A DNA stretch of 19,900 bases from Lobulomyces angularis (taxonomy: Eukaryota; Chytridiomycota; Chytridiomycetes; Lobulomycetales; Lobulomycetaceae): assembly GCA_027604685.1 (NCBI GenBank), contig JADHYX010000403.1, forward strand, positions 1-19,900. The letters run 5' to 3'. A model generated the notes under the pieces. The model was not told the origin of the DNA and made no database searches. It worked only from the letters and a program-made list of their open reading frames with translations. Shown here in pieces: positions 8,021 through 19,209 of this stretch; positions within the stretch are counted from its first letter, which is position 1; each line of letters starts with the position of its first letter. Both the position numbers and the translations under genes were made by a program.

Positions 8021-10910
8021 TTAGACACCACCACCACTTCTTTCAATGTCAATTTTTTTATCCAAAATTGGATTTTCACCATTTTGCACTACGATGTTGC
8101 TATAGGTTAACTTGGATTTCACTTCTTTGGCAGCTGCCAAGATCTTTTTTTTTTTTTTAAAAAAGAAAATAAAAAAAAAGTTAAATACAGATGAAAAAAA
8201 CTAGATATATACCTCTAAAAACTCTTTAAATTCAACTTTTCCCTTTTTGTTTAGCCTGCTGATATTAAAGTTTTTTAGTTCTTCCTCAGTTACTTTTAGC
8301 CCAATTTCTTCAAATATTTTGATGAGATCCAACTTTGTAATGCTTCCACTGTTTTCTTTATCAAAGTTCAAAAAATATTTTTTTAATTGTTCCAGTTCCT
8401 TTGGTAAAAATTGACTTCTGGAAAAAAAAGTAACAATATCGCTGTTAGGTGCTACAACTGATCTATCTTTTCTAGTTTTTAGTCTGTTTTCTAAAATATC
8501 TGCACTCATCCCCATAGTTTTCAAAAATTCCGCTGTCGTATCAAATTCTTCTTTTTTTCTCTTTTCTGACCATCCCAATTCCTCTCCCATAATTTCTATA
8601 ACTCGAGGTAACGCGTCAAATGCTGCATAAGCATTTAAAAAGGCTAATCTGGTTCTTCGTGCCAAAACGTCAACAGCGGTACACGCATATTCATTTCTAC
8701 AAGCATATCTTACTTCGGCTTCTATGTAGGGGTAATATGGTACTAATCTTTTTCCAAACACTGGCCATCTCTGACCGCTCAATGAAGCCATGGACGCAAC
8801 ACTCCAACTACGATCTCCATAGGAGTTGGAAAGGTGTTCCGCCACTGAAGTTTCCAGTCCAAAGTGTTGTATTAATTGAACAAACATATTTTTTGACCAG
8901 CCATGCGTTCCCACCAAAGGTACATCTTCTGTGGTGCATGCTTCAGTGCATTGCAAATCTATAATATTTTTTAATTTAAAAAAAAAATTAATAAAATTTA
9001 AAAAAAAAAAAAAAAATTGTAAAAGTAATGATAAAAAAAAAAAAATTCTTTACCAAAGACTTCTATAGCTTTGTCTATTGTATCAGCAGCCATAGCACGA
9101 TAGGTAGTCCATTTACCTCCAGCAATAGTTAATAATCCCGAATCTGAAACGTTAATCATGTGGTTCCTCACCAATCCAGCTGTGTCTTTGGCAGAAGGAT
9201 CCCTAACTAATGGACGAATACCACTCCAAGCAGCCAAAACATCTCCTCTTCTCACTTTGATGTCGGGATTAAGGTAATTTTCAACTTCCTGTAATATCCA
9301 GCTAATCTCTTTTTCAGTTGGTATAGGATTTGGTGTAACTTCAGAAATTGGGGTATCAGTTGTTCCGGCAATTACGTTTCCCTCCCAAGGTAAAAAGAAA
9401 ATGACCCGGCCATCAGAAGTAGCAGGATCTAACAATCCCATATGTGCAGGGCTGTAAAATCCTGGTAAAATGATATGAACACCTGTCGAAGGAGAGACAA
9501 TTCCACCAACCTTATCATTATCTAGTTTTCTTATACTATCTGAAAATGGTCCTGTAGCGTTAATTATTCCCTATATCAACAAAAAAAAAAAATTTTTTTT
9601 TTTGAAAAATTATAAAAAACAAAAAATTATTTACTTACTTTTGCCTTAATTGTCCAACTTTCTCCAGTAAAAGTGTCTCTTACAACCGCTCCACAAATTT
9701 CTTCTTGACCAAAATTAAATTTTCCAAGTAAAGTTTCTCTCCTTTTTTTTATTAATTTCGTCACTTCCACATGGTTAGCTACAGTAGCTCCTTGTTTTAC
9801 GGCTGTTAATATTAAAGCGACATTCATCCTAGAATCATTGTGTGCTCCTAAAATTTATATGTAGAAAAAAAAAATTTTTTATCCTTTATTAATTGATAAA
9901 TGTTGAAAGTAGATTTATACCATCGTAATAAACCATAGCTCCAACTAATCCACCTTCCTTTAACATTGGAAATGCTTCAAGTGCTTTTCTTTTACTTAAA
10001 AAATAACTTCTACTTAGTCCTTCACCACCAGCAAGTAAATCGTAAGCTTTACTTCCGGCCCAATAATATGGAACTTTCCAAAGTCTTTTTTTTTGATAAT
10101 TTAAAGAAAAAAATTCATATTTACATTAATAAAACGGTGAATTTAGCAGGTATGTTATTACTTATATATTGGTAACATTATAGGAAGTTGATAGGAAAGG
10201 TATGGCGCCGTTTTTAAAAACACAGATCGTTCATATAAGGCTTCTTTTACTAATTTATATTGTTCATAGTCTGCTTCCATGAAAGCTTTTTCCAAATATC
10301 TAACACCACCATGGACTAACTTTGTGCTTCTCGAACTAGTACCTATTTTAATTGGAAAGTAAATTTGATTTACCAGAAAATACAGAAAAAAATCTATATA
10401 CCACTAGCAAAGTCGTCCTTTTCAACTAAGGCAACTTTTAGTCCTCTGGTGGCAGCATCCACTGCACAACCGGAACCAGTAGCACCACCTCCAATTATTA
10501 ATAGATCAAAAGTTTCAGATTTTCTTTAAAATAAGAGAAAATAGTTTAAATAATTTAAATTTATTTAATATTTTTAATATTTTCTTTTATCTTTAGTATT
10601 TTTTTTCATACAATCTTTTTATTGTTTCTATTCTTGTAGGAGGACTCCAAAGAGAACTTGGTTTATTTTTATCCATATTTTCATTTAAAAGAGGTGATCT
10701 TTATTTTTTTTTTTTTAGGAAATGATTATTTTTAAAGTAAAAAAAAAATAAAATAAAAAAAAATATTCAGTTTTTAAAATTAAATTACCTTAAAAAACTT
10801 TCCGACATTGATTTTTCGGAGTTGAATAGTCTATACATTAATACAGTTGAAAGAGCACCCAAGGAGAAGGTAGCAAGTCTTCTGCTATTTTGAGAAAATC
10901 TGAAACTCAT
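8021..10910 (-). CDS. GPD2: Mitochondrial FAD-dependent glycerol-3-phosphate dehydrogenase (9 exons, 756 aa)
   Basis: Oxidises sn-glycerol 3-phosphate to dihydroxyacetone phosphate and passes electrons to ubiquinone on the outer face of the inner mitochondrial membrane (glycerol-phosphate shuttle). Exons in transcript order: 10910-10789, 10698-10612, 10523-10402, 10342-10162, 10084-9921, 9847-9639, 9570-9054, 8958-8213, 8143-8021. The N-terminus has an Arg-rich presequence ([15 protein letters not shown]) and a hydrophobic stretch at about 15-25. The FAD dinucleotide motif GGGATG is at 81-86, followed by [73 protein letters not shown] and [12 protein letters not shown], all family hallmarks. 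The C-terminal helical domain contains [27 protein letters not shown]. An EF-hand loop lies at 667-678 ([12 protein letters not shown]) and a degenerate one at 702-713. This calcium-binding tail is typical of animal GPD2 and absent, as far as I recall, from yeast Gut2. The C-terminus ends SGGGV, resembling the CGGL end of the human enzyme. Confidence 0.97.
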
Positions 10911-11692
10911 TCTAAAGTCAGTAACTTCTATTCCTTTTCAATTTTTTCCTTAGATTATTTTACTTTTCGTTTTTGATGTCTTTTTTTCTTACTTTTTTTT
11001 TTTAAAATTAAAAAAATTTGTTTTTTTTTTTTTACCTTTTGTATTTAAATTAGTAGAATAAATAAGTATATTAATTTTTAAAAAAAAAAAAAATTAAAAT
11101 AAAAGAAAAATAACAAAAATTTAAATTTTTTAGAAACTCTATTGTTATAATTTAATGAGATTTTTTTTTGACTTTTTTTTTTTTTTTTTTTTTGGTAATT
11201 TCAAAAAAAAAAATTTTCTATGACGTCAAAATATTGTAATATTTGATGCGCGCCAAGGCACGCACACAAGTGGCAGTAATCATTTTTTTTACGAATGAAA
11301 CAACTATTTTATTTAATTTTGGCTATAAAAATTTGCTTGAACTGAAATGAAAAAAAAAGTTGGTTGAAATTTAAACGAAAACTCTTCTTGAAAAAACCAA
11401 TATATTTTGTAATAACGTCAGAAGCATCTTTCAAAAATATTTAGTGATGTAATAGGAGCAAAAAAAAGAAAAAAACCTTGTTTTTAATCATTTAAAATGA
11501 AAATTTAAATTGTATGTTGTAAATAATAAAAAAATTTAAACAAATAAAAAATTAGAACTAAAAAAAAAAAAAATTAAAATTATATATAAGCTTTACCAAA
11601 AAAAAAAAAAAAAAAATAGTTTAGAAAATTACTAGTTAACGTATAATGTGTATATAAATATATATTTTTTTTTGTTTTATTTCATTTGAACT
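10911..11692. other. Spacer with the GPD2 promoter and CLASP 3' end
   Basis: No gene is visible in these 782 nt. Most of it is poly-A/T. The exception is a more GC-rich island at about 11221-11275 holding a perfect CRE palindrome, a short inverted repeat and the sequence gatgcgcgccaaggcacgcac. Position upstream of GPD2 (minus strand) makes it the likely promoter of that gene. Confidence 0.6.
11221..11228. promoter_or_regulatory. Perfect CRE palindrome TGACGTCA
   Basis: TGACGTCA is the canonical site for bZIP factors of the ATF/CREB class. It lies 311 nt upstream of the GPD2 ATG, immediately followed by a 7-bp inverted repeat (AAATATT, 2-nt spacer, AATATTT, 11229-11244). Binding and effect on GPD2 are inference from position only. 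Confidence 0.4.
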
Positions 11693-14600
11693 TCATCTCT
11701 TGAGTCTTGAATCCAACATGTTTTTTATAATCCTTTTTTTACTTTCTGCCAAATCCAAACTGTTGCAAAGCCTATCCATAAAAACTTTTCCATTGTAGCC
11801 TCTACACAGCATTACTGCAAAATTCATCGCTGATTTTCGAATCCCTGTTTGTTCACTTATAACTCCCTTTTTTAATATTATATAATATTGATGAACTTAA
11901 AAAATTTTTTTTTTAATGTATTGTTTGAACTTACTTGTTGGACAAAATTTACAATTTTATCAAAATCATTCTCTTTCACATCATTATCAAAAAATCCTTC
12001 TTCGTTAGACTCGTTTAAACTATTTAGGATATCAAAGCAAAGTCTACATTCTAATTTTAAATCTAATAAGACCATAATGCTTTTAAATATTAAACTTTTT
12101 TTAAAATTTTTTTTTATTAATTCTATTAAATTTAATATCTCGTAATTTAATTCATGCAATTGAATGTTTGAAAACTAAAATAAAAAAATATAAAAAAAAA
12201 CTGTTAATAAGATAGAATTCTTTAAAAAAGATTTTTTTTATTTTAATCAAAATATTACGCTAGGTTCATTCAATAAATGAAAAATTGCCTCAAAAATTTC
12301 TGGAGCTCTAATTTCAACATCTGATGGATTCTCAATCACCAGTTTTTTTAATATTTCTAGTACATCTTTTACTTTTTCAACTTCCTAGAAATCACAAAAA
12401 GAAAAAGATTAAAAATTTTCTTTTTAAAAAACAACAAACAAAATTCACCTTTTCTTTTTGACCACAACAAAATAAAATGTCATCAAGAATATCTTCACTC
12501 TGACTTTTCTTCTGATGATATTCAATATTTTCGGCCATCTCATTGCATCTGTTAGATTTAATTTTATTTTCCATATTGGTGTCTCTTGAAACGTTTTCTT
12601 TGATATCATCTTCAGTAATTTCATTCAGTTGTAGAACTTTATCATAGTTTAACATTGACAATTCCTGCTTATCATTCAAAATTTCTTCGTTAGAAACAGG
12701 CGAAATACTTTCTTCCTGGACTAAATTAATTAATTCATTTTCAATATTTCTTTCATTATAATCGAAATCCATGGTATCATTAATTTCATCAGTGTTATCA
12801 AGTTTCGCATTTGCTTCCACTAGAATAAATAAAATTAGCAACTTTTTTAAAAAAAGTAATGGATTCTTTTTTTTTTTTTTTTTTTTTAGTTTACTTTTAA
12901 GTTCAACTTTCGTTTCAGACTTATTATCATCTTCCACTTCTAAGATATGCTCGTCCACATTTTCAACACTGGGTATCATATTTTCTTTGTATGAAATCTT
13001 TACCTCATCATCATATAAGTCTTCTTCAAGAATATTTTCTTCTTTGATTTCTGAATGTTCAACGTCCGCCATTAAATCCATTGATTCGTCTAAAATGGTA
13101 TCTTCATAATAACTATCGTCTAATTTAGAAGAATTTGGTGAATACTGCTCTTGACCTAGAGGGGAGGGAAGTGGATCTAAATTTCCATTAAAAAGATTGG
13201 ATTTCTTTTTTACTATGATCTTTCCACTATTACTTATTGTCTCGATATCTTCGGTGAAAATTTCCTCGTCAATATAAATGTCAAGTTTATTTACAGGTAA
13301 AGGAGTTTTTTCTATACTGGATTCTCTATTTCCACTGGATGAGTTTAATATGTTTGATTTAATTATTTGGTTCACAGGAGTTTTTGTATTTCCATTTTGA
13401 AAGATATGCAAAGCGTTCAGTTGATCGGAGAGTAAATCCTCCTCTATATTTTCAGTTTTAGCAAGATGTGCGTCTTCCTTTGAAGTGTGATTTTGACTTA
13501 TTGGAACAGGGCTCATAAAACTTTTTAAAAGATCATCACCATTGTTTAAGCCAACTTCATTTTCTTTAAAATCTTCAACCAATACTTCGGTTATTATTTT
13601 ATTCCCTTCGCAAAGTTTTTCTCCATCATTATTGAAAATTTCCACTGCAACACATTCAGCTTCAGATTCGGATTCTTGCTCCGTTGTAGAATTAGCGACT
13701 AAAGGTGAGATCAATTTTGAATCATTTAATACTGCTGTGGTACTTGTTGCGGATTGATGATAGCTCAACCTAGTTGGTTGTCGTAACTTTGACGGTGTAC
13801 TATTTAAGGAGCTCACAGAATTCGTAAGATTATCTTTTAGCGTAACCTCAAAACTATTTCTTGATTTTCCACTATCCACAAAAGATTTTTTTAATTCTTT
13901 TTTATATTTTTCAATAATAGAATGGTCTTTTATTAAATTTCCTCCAAAAAGCAGACTAAAACTTTTTCTTTGTTGAGATGACAACAATTCTAGAAAATAC
14001 GAAAAAAAAAGTTCCTCTTGTAAGGAATAATGTACCATTCCTAAAACCATTCTAACTCCTTTTTGTATTTGATGATCCGAATCACTTGAAAACGTTGATA
14101 ATTTTCCCAAAAAACTTTTAAAATCTATTTTATATGGAATAAAATTTTAAAAGAAATGTACCACGTTTTACTTACTATTTTTAATCTGAAAATAATGAAT
14201 CATATCTTCCACAACAAATGTACTTAAAAAATTCAGCAGTTCAATTTTTAGTCTAAAGTTTGTATTATATTCACTCAATCCGAATAGCCTTTCAATACAT
14301 CTTAAAATTAATTCCCCTCTGTATCTTTCTTTTATAAGGTGAAAAAAATTATTTCCGCTTTCCAAAATAAACGATCTGGTCTTAAATAAACTATACACTA
14401 TTGCAAATTTAGGTAACAAATGATCTAGGTATTCAACAGGCCAGTCTTCAGAATTAAACAGCTCTTGTCGTTTAAACAAACAGATTATTGCTAAAATTGT
14501 TGTATGCAGGACTTTTGGGTGCAGATCATGAAACCCTATAGTAATTAATTCAAACCACTTCATCTTTTGTTGTCGAATTTCATGTTCACTGGAAAAGATA

Positions 14601-16186
14601 AAAAATTCCTTTAATCTTTCCATTCCTTTACATCTAACTGCCCAATCAAAATTTTTAAGGTTATTATATATAGTGGCATCAAAATCTCCACTGCCAGAAT
14701 TAACTGAAGATAAGGAATTGATAGATCTTTTTACACCAATGGATACTGAAGACGCTGCAGAAAATTGAGTTGCATGCCTTCTTAATTTTACTTCTGGACT
14801 TGAAGTATCACTATCTGCTGGGGAAACCGGTCGAGACACTCTTAAAGGTTTTGCATTCGTTTTACTGTTTAACTGCTTCCTTTGGAGATTACCAACAGAT
14901 CCGCTGCCATCAGGTAAAAGAACTCTCTGTGCACCGGAGTCCAACTTATGCGAAGTATTAGAAAATGTATGCAGTCGATTTAAAATTGGCTGACTTTGAT
15001 GATGGCTGGGAACGCTGGACAGAGTTCTTACTCGAGTAAGGGGTTCATCAATCGAAATTAAAGAAGTTGTAGATTTTGATCGCGGTGCGACATCAAAAGT
15101 GTTTTGTCTTGCAAGTTTTGATTGGTTCGATGAACCTTGTTCCTCTACTAAAACTCTATTATACATAGAAGAGGTTTTTTGAGAATGAGTATGAGATAAA
15201 ATTGACTTTGTTTTAACTGATTTAGGTTGAGACTTTTTTGGTGATTGATTTTTGTTAGGTATATTGTTATTATATGAAATATTCGCTATATTTAACTTTA
15301 AATATTTTTTGGCTTGCTCGTTGAGTGAACTAATAAATCTGTAGCAGAAAAAAAAATTAATTATGAAAATGCTATCTTTAGGTTTACTTTGATAAATATT
15401 GGGGAAAAAGTTCTTCATAAAGTTTGAAAGATTCCTTTGCTAAGTTTCGAACCTAGAATTAAATATTAAAGAAATATAACTTCGTTACACAACAAACCTT
15501 ATCATCTCTATCCATAATAGAAATCCTAATTGATTGCTCAACAAGGTCTAATCTAGTAAATAAATTATCAGCGTCATTCACTTCCATGATTTTTACTAGA
15601 CAAGCCGTTGCTTTTAATCTTAAAATTTTATTTGCGTTATTTAGAACATCTAATATGTGAGGGAGCAGATTGGGAACTTTGGAATTTTCTATAGACGCAA
15701 GCATTGTTTCAAAAGCTGTATTTACATAAACATTATTTGCTTTTGCACAATTTTTCAATACTAGAAAGAGATACATTATTTTACAAGCTTGCCTAAAAAA
15801 AATAGCATTTTTTTGTAAAAAATTATTACCTACGGGCAAAAATATATCAGATATTTGTTCAAATTGTTCAGCGTAAGCCGCAGATAAATCTTTAATTAAA
15901 ATCATAGCTGTTCTGGAAAGCCTAGTACGTTCTGATTGTATCTACCAATTCGGAAAAAAAATTGAAAGTAGCTAGTTGTAAACAAAAAGTCAAAATAAAA
16001 AAAAATGAATGCAAGTACCGAATTTACAATAGGAGTTTTAATTTTTTTTATGTTTAATATATCAAAATCGTTTAATATCCACTCGGAAACTTTTTGTAAT
16101 TCTTTTTCAAACTTTTCCCAGTTTTGTTCACTTTCTTTTTGCTCAAAAACTTTCAATAAATATTTAATTTCATTATTAAAATCCAT
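11693..16186 (-). CDS. CLASP-type TOG-domain microtubule-associated protein (10 exons, 1303 aa)
   Basis: CLASP proteins bind microtubules through TOG arrays and stabilise plus ends and spindle fibres. Exons in transcript order: 16186-16019, 15941-15830, 15760-15498, 15452-15388, 15338-14176, 14124-12895, 12819-12449, 12384-12259, 12174-11935, 11866-11693. All junctions are GT..AG and in frame. Residues 1-220 form a HEAT-repeat TOG domain with the CLASP-like run ERTRLSRTAMILIKDLSAAY, IFLPVVLKNCAKANNVYVN and DRDDKVRNLAKESFKLYEE. A Ser/Arg/Lys-rich linker (about 218-420) follows; such linkers bind microtubules. I see no exact SxIP EB1-binding motif in it. A second TOG-like region starts near 423 (IYNNLKNFDWAVRCKGMERL) and runs to about 660. 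A long acidic, probably disordered stretch (about 660-1080) precedes a C-terminal helical domain ending KSAMNFAVMLCRG and a basic tail (RIIKNMLDSRLKR). Fungal homologs are Stu1/Cls1; the acidic stretch is unusually long. Identity as CLASP rather than another TOG protein is likely but not certain. Confidence 0.85.
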
Positions 16187-16456
16187 AGGTTATCAAAAAA
16201 ACAGTAGCAGATAACAAAAATAAAAGCAGGATTGTTGAATTTAACTAAAATTAAGCTGTGTTACAAGGAATGGGGTTTTAAAATTCAAATGAACCATCAT
16301 TCATGAAAAATGTAATGATTTTTAAGGTGGATTGGGGCACTTTTAAAGATAATCTCATCTAATTTATACTCAGATGATGCAGAAATACCAGAAAAGAAAT
16401 TACGCACTAACAACAATCTTAGCACTTTTTAAATCCTAACTTCTTCGCTAACACAA

Positions 16457-16588
16457 TTAAAAATGACACCGACTATATTCAACAAATTTTGAGTTGTTAT
16501 TTAGTGGAATTGAAGATAGGGAACTGTTGTGTTCTACAACAATGGTTTTATCGCCAGATTTAATTGCGACCTCAAACTTGGAAATAAA
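16457..16588 (-). pseudogene. Possible gene relic with interrupted frames
   Basis: On the minus strand 43 codons are open before a stop at 16457-16459. They read FEVAIKSGDKTIVVEHNSSL and similar protein-like sequence. Two adjacent stops (16589-16594) interrupt the same frame, which continues open upstream through about 18 more codons. The plus strand of the interval also has open runs in different frames. I recognise no family. Decayed gene, transposon remnant and chance are all possible. Confidence 0.25.
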
Positions 16589-17133
16589 TTATTAAAATGG
16601 TTCTTTTTCAGTTCTTCCACACGAATTATTGTAAATTCTGATAACACTGAGAGTTTAAAAACAATCAGTAAATTCCAAATGCAAAGGATATAAACTTGTC
16701 AAAATGTTTTATTATCAATAACATAGATTCCAAGATTTTTTTGTAATAAATTACCAGCAAAAAATTAAGTTTTCTCATAGTCATATATGATGTTTCTAAG
16801 TGTTTGCAGTTTCAAAATTAATTATTAAAATATCAACTTTTATAGTTGCTGCCTAGTGTTTAACCAGATTTTTTTAAACAAAGCTTTACTTATTTTTTAT
16901 TAACTGGACTGCCCCCAATAAGGTAGGGGAAAACCTATTATAGATTGATTTTTTCTTAGTTCTTCAATTACACTTTAATACAAAAATAATTTAAAAAAAG
17001 GAATAAAAAATAAAAATTTAATTGAATTAAAAATTAGTGTAAGACTTAACACATAGTATTGGTTTACCACTTTGAATAGATAGTTTAAAAAAATTCCTAC
17101 CTCATAAAAAGCACCAACACGGTAGATATAGAG

Positions 17134-17187
17134 ATTATTATCATCAATTCATCTTCAGAGTTTATTATCATCAGTTCATCATCGAGA
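17134..17187. repeat. 27-bp imperfect tandem repeat, two copies
   Basis: Copies at 17134-17160 and 17161-17187 share ttattatcatca, ttcatc and an ag-ending segment, with a few substitutions. The repeat lies about 350 nt upstream of the start of the three-module gene. No function is apparent. Confidence 0.7.
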
Positions 17188-17534
17188 TCGAGGAATTTGG
17201 AACAAAAAAACTAATCACGTATTACTTTACAATTTTTAAAAATTTTTTTTATTCCTTTTTTTTTGAAGGCAAATAATTAACTTTTTATTCTTTTTTTTGG
17301 TTTAAATTTATTTTTTTATGATGTGAATTAAGCTGACGTGCTACATTACTTTTACAGTTGTACTGCTAAAATTGTTAATAACCTTCTTATTTTCCTTATT
17401 CCTCTTCAGTGGGAATTGAACTGGAAGCTAATTTTTTAATTTTTAGAAATATCGTTGTGGCGCAGCAAAGGAGTATCATAATTCATATACCACCAAATTG
17501 TTCCAAACTCCCTAGTCAACTAAAAAAAAAAAAA

Positions 17535-19209
17535 ATGACGAGAAGAGAAAAGTCTACGCGAAATGAAGCTGTTATGCCAGTTCTTATGAACCTTCAACAT
17601 GATCTCCGAAACAAGCACAAAGAAAAAGCTCCAAAGTTAACTGAAATTCAAGATCTTGCTGAAAGGACATGGAAGGCAAACTTTATGTATGAAAATAGAT
17701 TAGCAAAATTGGAAAAAGAAAAGAGAATGTTGGAAAACACTATGAAAAATGTTTGGGAAGGATTCGACAAGTTAATTTTGCCAATGTGGAGAATAGAGTA
17801 AGAACTTTTAGTTTTCTTGATAAAGGTTTATTATAATTTTTTTATTTAGCGACGATTTAGTTCCAGTTTATGAAAATTTAGTTGAAATAAAACGTTCCTT
17901 GGAAGCACTGGATTGCCAACCGTTTTACAACGCGGATGATTCGGAAAGACTACTAAAATTGCAAGAACAGCTACATAATATTGAAAACGAACATTGTGTT
18001 AATGGATTGTATGTGCCAATAGGTTGGAAGAGAAACGAACGTATTCCTTCCGGACAAAGCATCTTAGCTTCACTAATGGCCAGAAATTATAAACTTGTTA
18101 GACACATTCAAGAAAGAGGACCTACTGGTATTTAAGTGCAATAAATTCTTTTAACCTCATTTTATAAACTTTTTAGTCTCATCTGAATTGATCCCACTCG
18201 AATCAAGGCTTAGAAGAATCATTCAGACGCTTGACATGATTAAAGAAAACTATACTGCACCGTATGAAGACGATTTTGGGTAGAAATATAATCCAAATTC
18301 AAACATTTTTATTTTTTTTATTTATATCTATTACAGCCCAATCCCAATTGAACCACTTGAAATTCGTTTACTTCAAGATCAACTTGCTGAAATTGAAGGA
18401 ATGAAGGAAAATGGAATGTTTTACGCCGAAGATGGATCCATTCCCAGTGGCCAAGCTGTACTTCATTCTTTGTTAGAAGAAGCATATGATCTTGTTCACG
18501 ACTGGTATAAAAGTTTTTAAATAGAGGGGGATTTAAAAAAAAATTATTTATTTAAGTTTAATTCAAATTGAAAATCAAAGAGCTGGTAATAAAGAAGTCG
18601 ATTTGGTTGAAATTGCACTTTCAAAAGCACGCTATGTTTCTGACAGCATTGTTACTCAAGCAAGTGCGGTGACAAAGGATATAGCAGCTGGAGCCCGTTC
18701 TGTATCCCTGTCAAGTCTCCATGCCCTACAAGCTTCGTTAGATGAGGGAAGTTATTATTTAAGAAAAGTCATTGAAAATCCCAGCGATTCTGTAAAATCA
18801 ACTTCAAGAGTTTTAGCTTCAACTACACGTGCAGCATTAGGTACATTTATTTTTTTTTTTCTAGTTTTTTTTTTTTTAAATTCGTATTTAAGGATTCTTA
18901 AGTAAACTTTATGGTGAATTTGAACCAGTTGATCCCTCTCTACTTGATACTTATAATCAAATTCTTAAAACAAGGAATGATTTGAAATTACTTCGTAATG
19001 AATTTGATCTTAATAAAATAAGGAATGAAGTTTTGGATACTGTCAACTTAAATAAGAGACTAAGAATTTTACAAGAAGAATTAGATGCAATTGATCGCCA
19101 AAAAGTTGATGGTAAATTTGTAAATAAAGATGGTGAAATTCCAAGAGGGCAAGCTTTACTTTCATCTATTTTAGATGAAAGCTATTGTTTAGTTGCAGAA
19201 ATGTTGTAA
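17535..19209 (+). CDS. Unrecognised protein with three copies of an IPxGQ module (6 exons, 470 aa)
   Basis: Inferred exons: 17535-17797, 17850-18127, 18177-18279, 18337-18504, 18557-18840, 18893-19209; introns are 49-57 nt, GT..AG and frame-keeping. I do not recognise the family. Residues 1-87 are basic, then helical with probable coiled coil (RLAKLEKEKRMLENTM). Three modules follow, at about 91-171, 185-268 and 372-466. Each has an N-terminal helix-like segment, then L..LQ..L..I, about 6-10 residues, a Gly, IP-x-GQ, L.S.L and Y.LV. The IPxGQ cores are IPSGQ (153-157), IPSGQ (250-254) and IPRGQ (448-452). Between modules 2 and 3 lies an Ala/Ser-rich stretch (about 272-365) with the look of long amphipathic helices, for example QASAVTKDIAAGARSVSLSS. 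There is no signal peptide or membrane span. The start is the ATG after a 13-A leader; the frame is open further upstream (to at least 17409) without an ATG, so an unseen 5' coding exon is possible. A structural or adaptor role is conceivable but unproven. Confidence 0.82.

Larger units (their letters stand above)
16187..17534. other. 1.35-kb region between divergent genes, no intact gene
   Basis: The region lies between the start of the CLASP-type gene (minus) and the start of the three-module gene (plus), so both promoters are here. About 16340-16700 holds coding-like but broken open frames on both strands. A 27-bp imperfect direct repeat lies at 17134-17187. Splice-acceptor-like TTTTACAG (17349-17356) and CTCTTCAG (17402-17409) near the right end hint at a spliced 5' leader for the plus-strand gene. 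TGACGTG at 17333-17339 is a CRE-like half site. Confidence 0.55.

Noticed and set aside
8620..8964. Plus-strand 114-codon frame
   Set aside because: It is antisense to the conserved C-terminal domain of glycerol-3-phosphate dehydrogenase.
11888..12145. Plus-strand 85-codon frame inside the CLASP 3' part
   Set aside because: It is antisense to a frame-consistent CLASP exon (11935-12174) and has no supporting motif or splice context.
12771..13109. Plus-strand frame rich in Ser and Phe
   Set aside because: It is the antisense shadow of the acidic CLASP exon and runs through a poly-T intron segment.
15788..15829. A 42-nt intron with acceptor just before CTTGTAAAATA in the CLASP gene
   Set aside because: It keeps frame but leaves a poor match to TOG HEAT repeats. 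The 69-nt intron ending at 15761 gives the expected FLPVVLKNCAKANNVYVN.
17409..17534. Extension of the three-module protein to 17409
   Set aside because: The frame is open but begins with GTG just after an AG acceptor-like site, and no upstream ATG exon was found. I kept ATG 17535 and noted the alternative.
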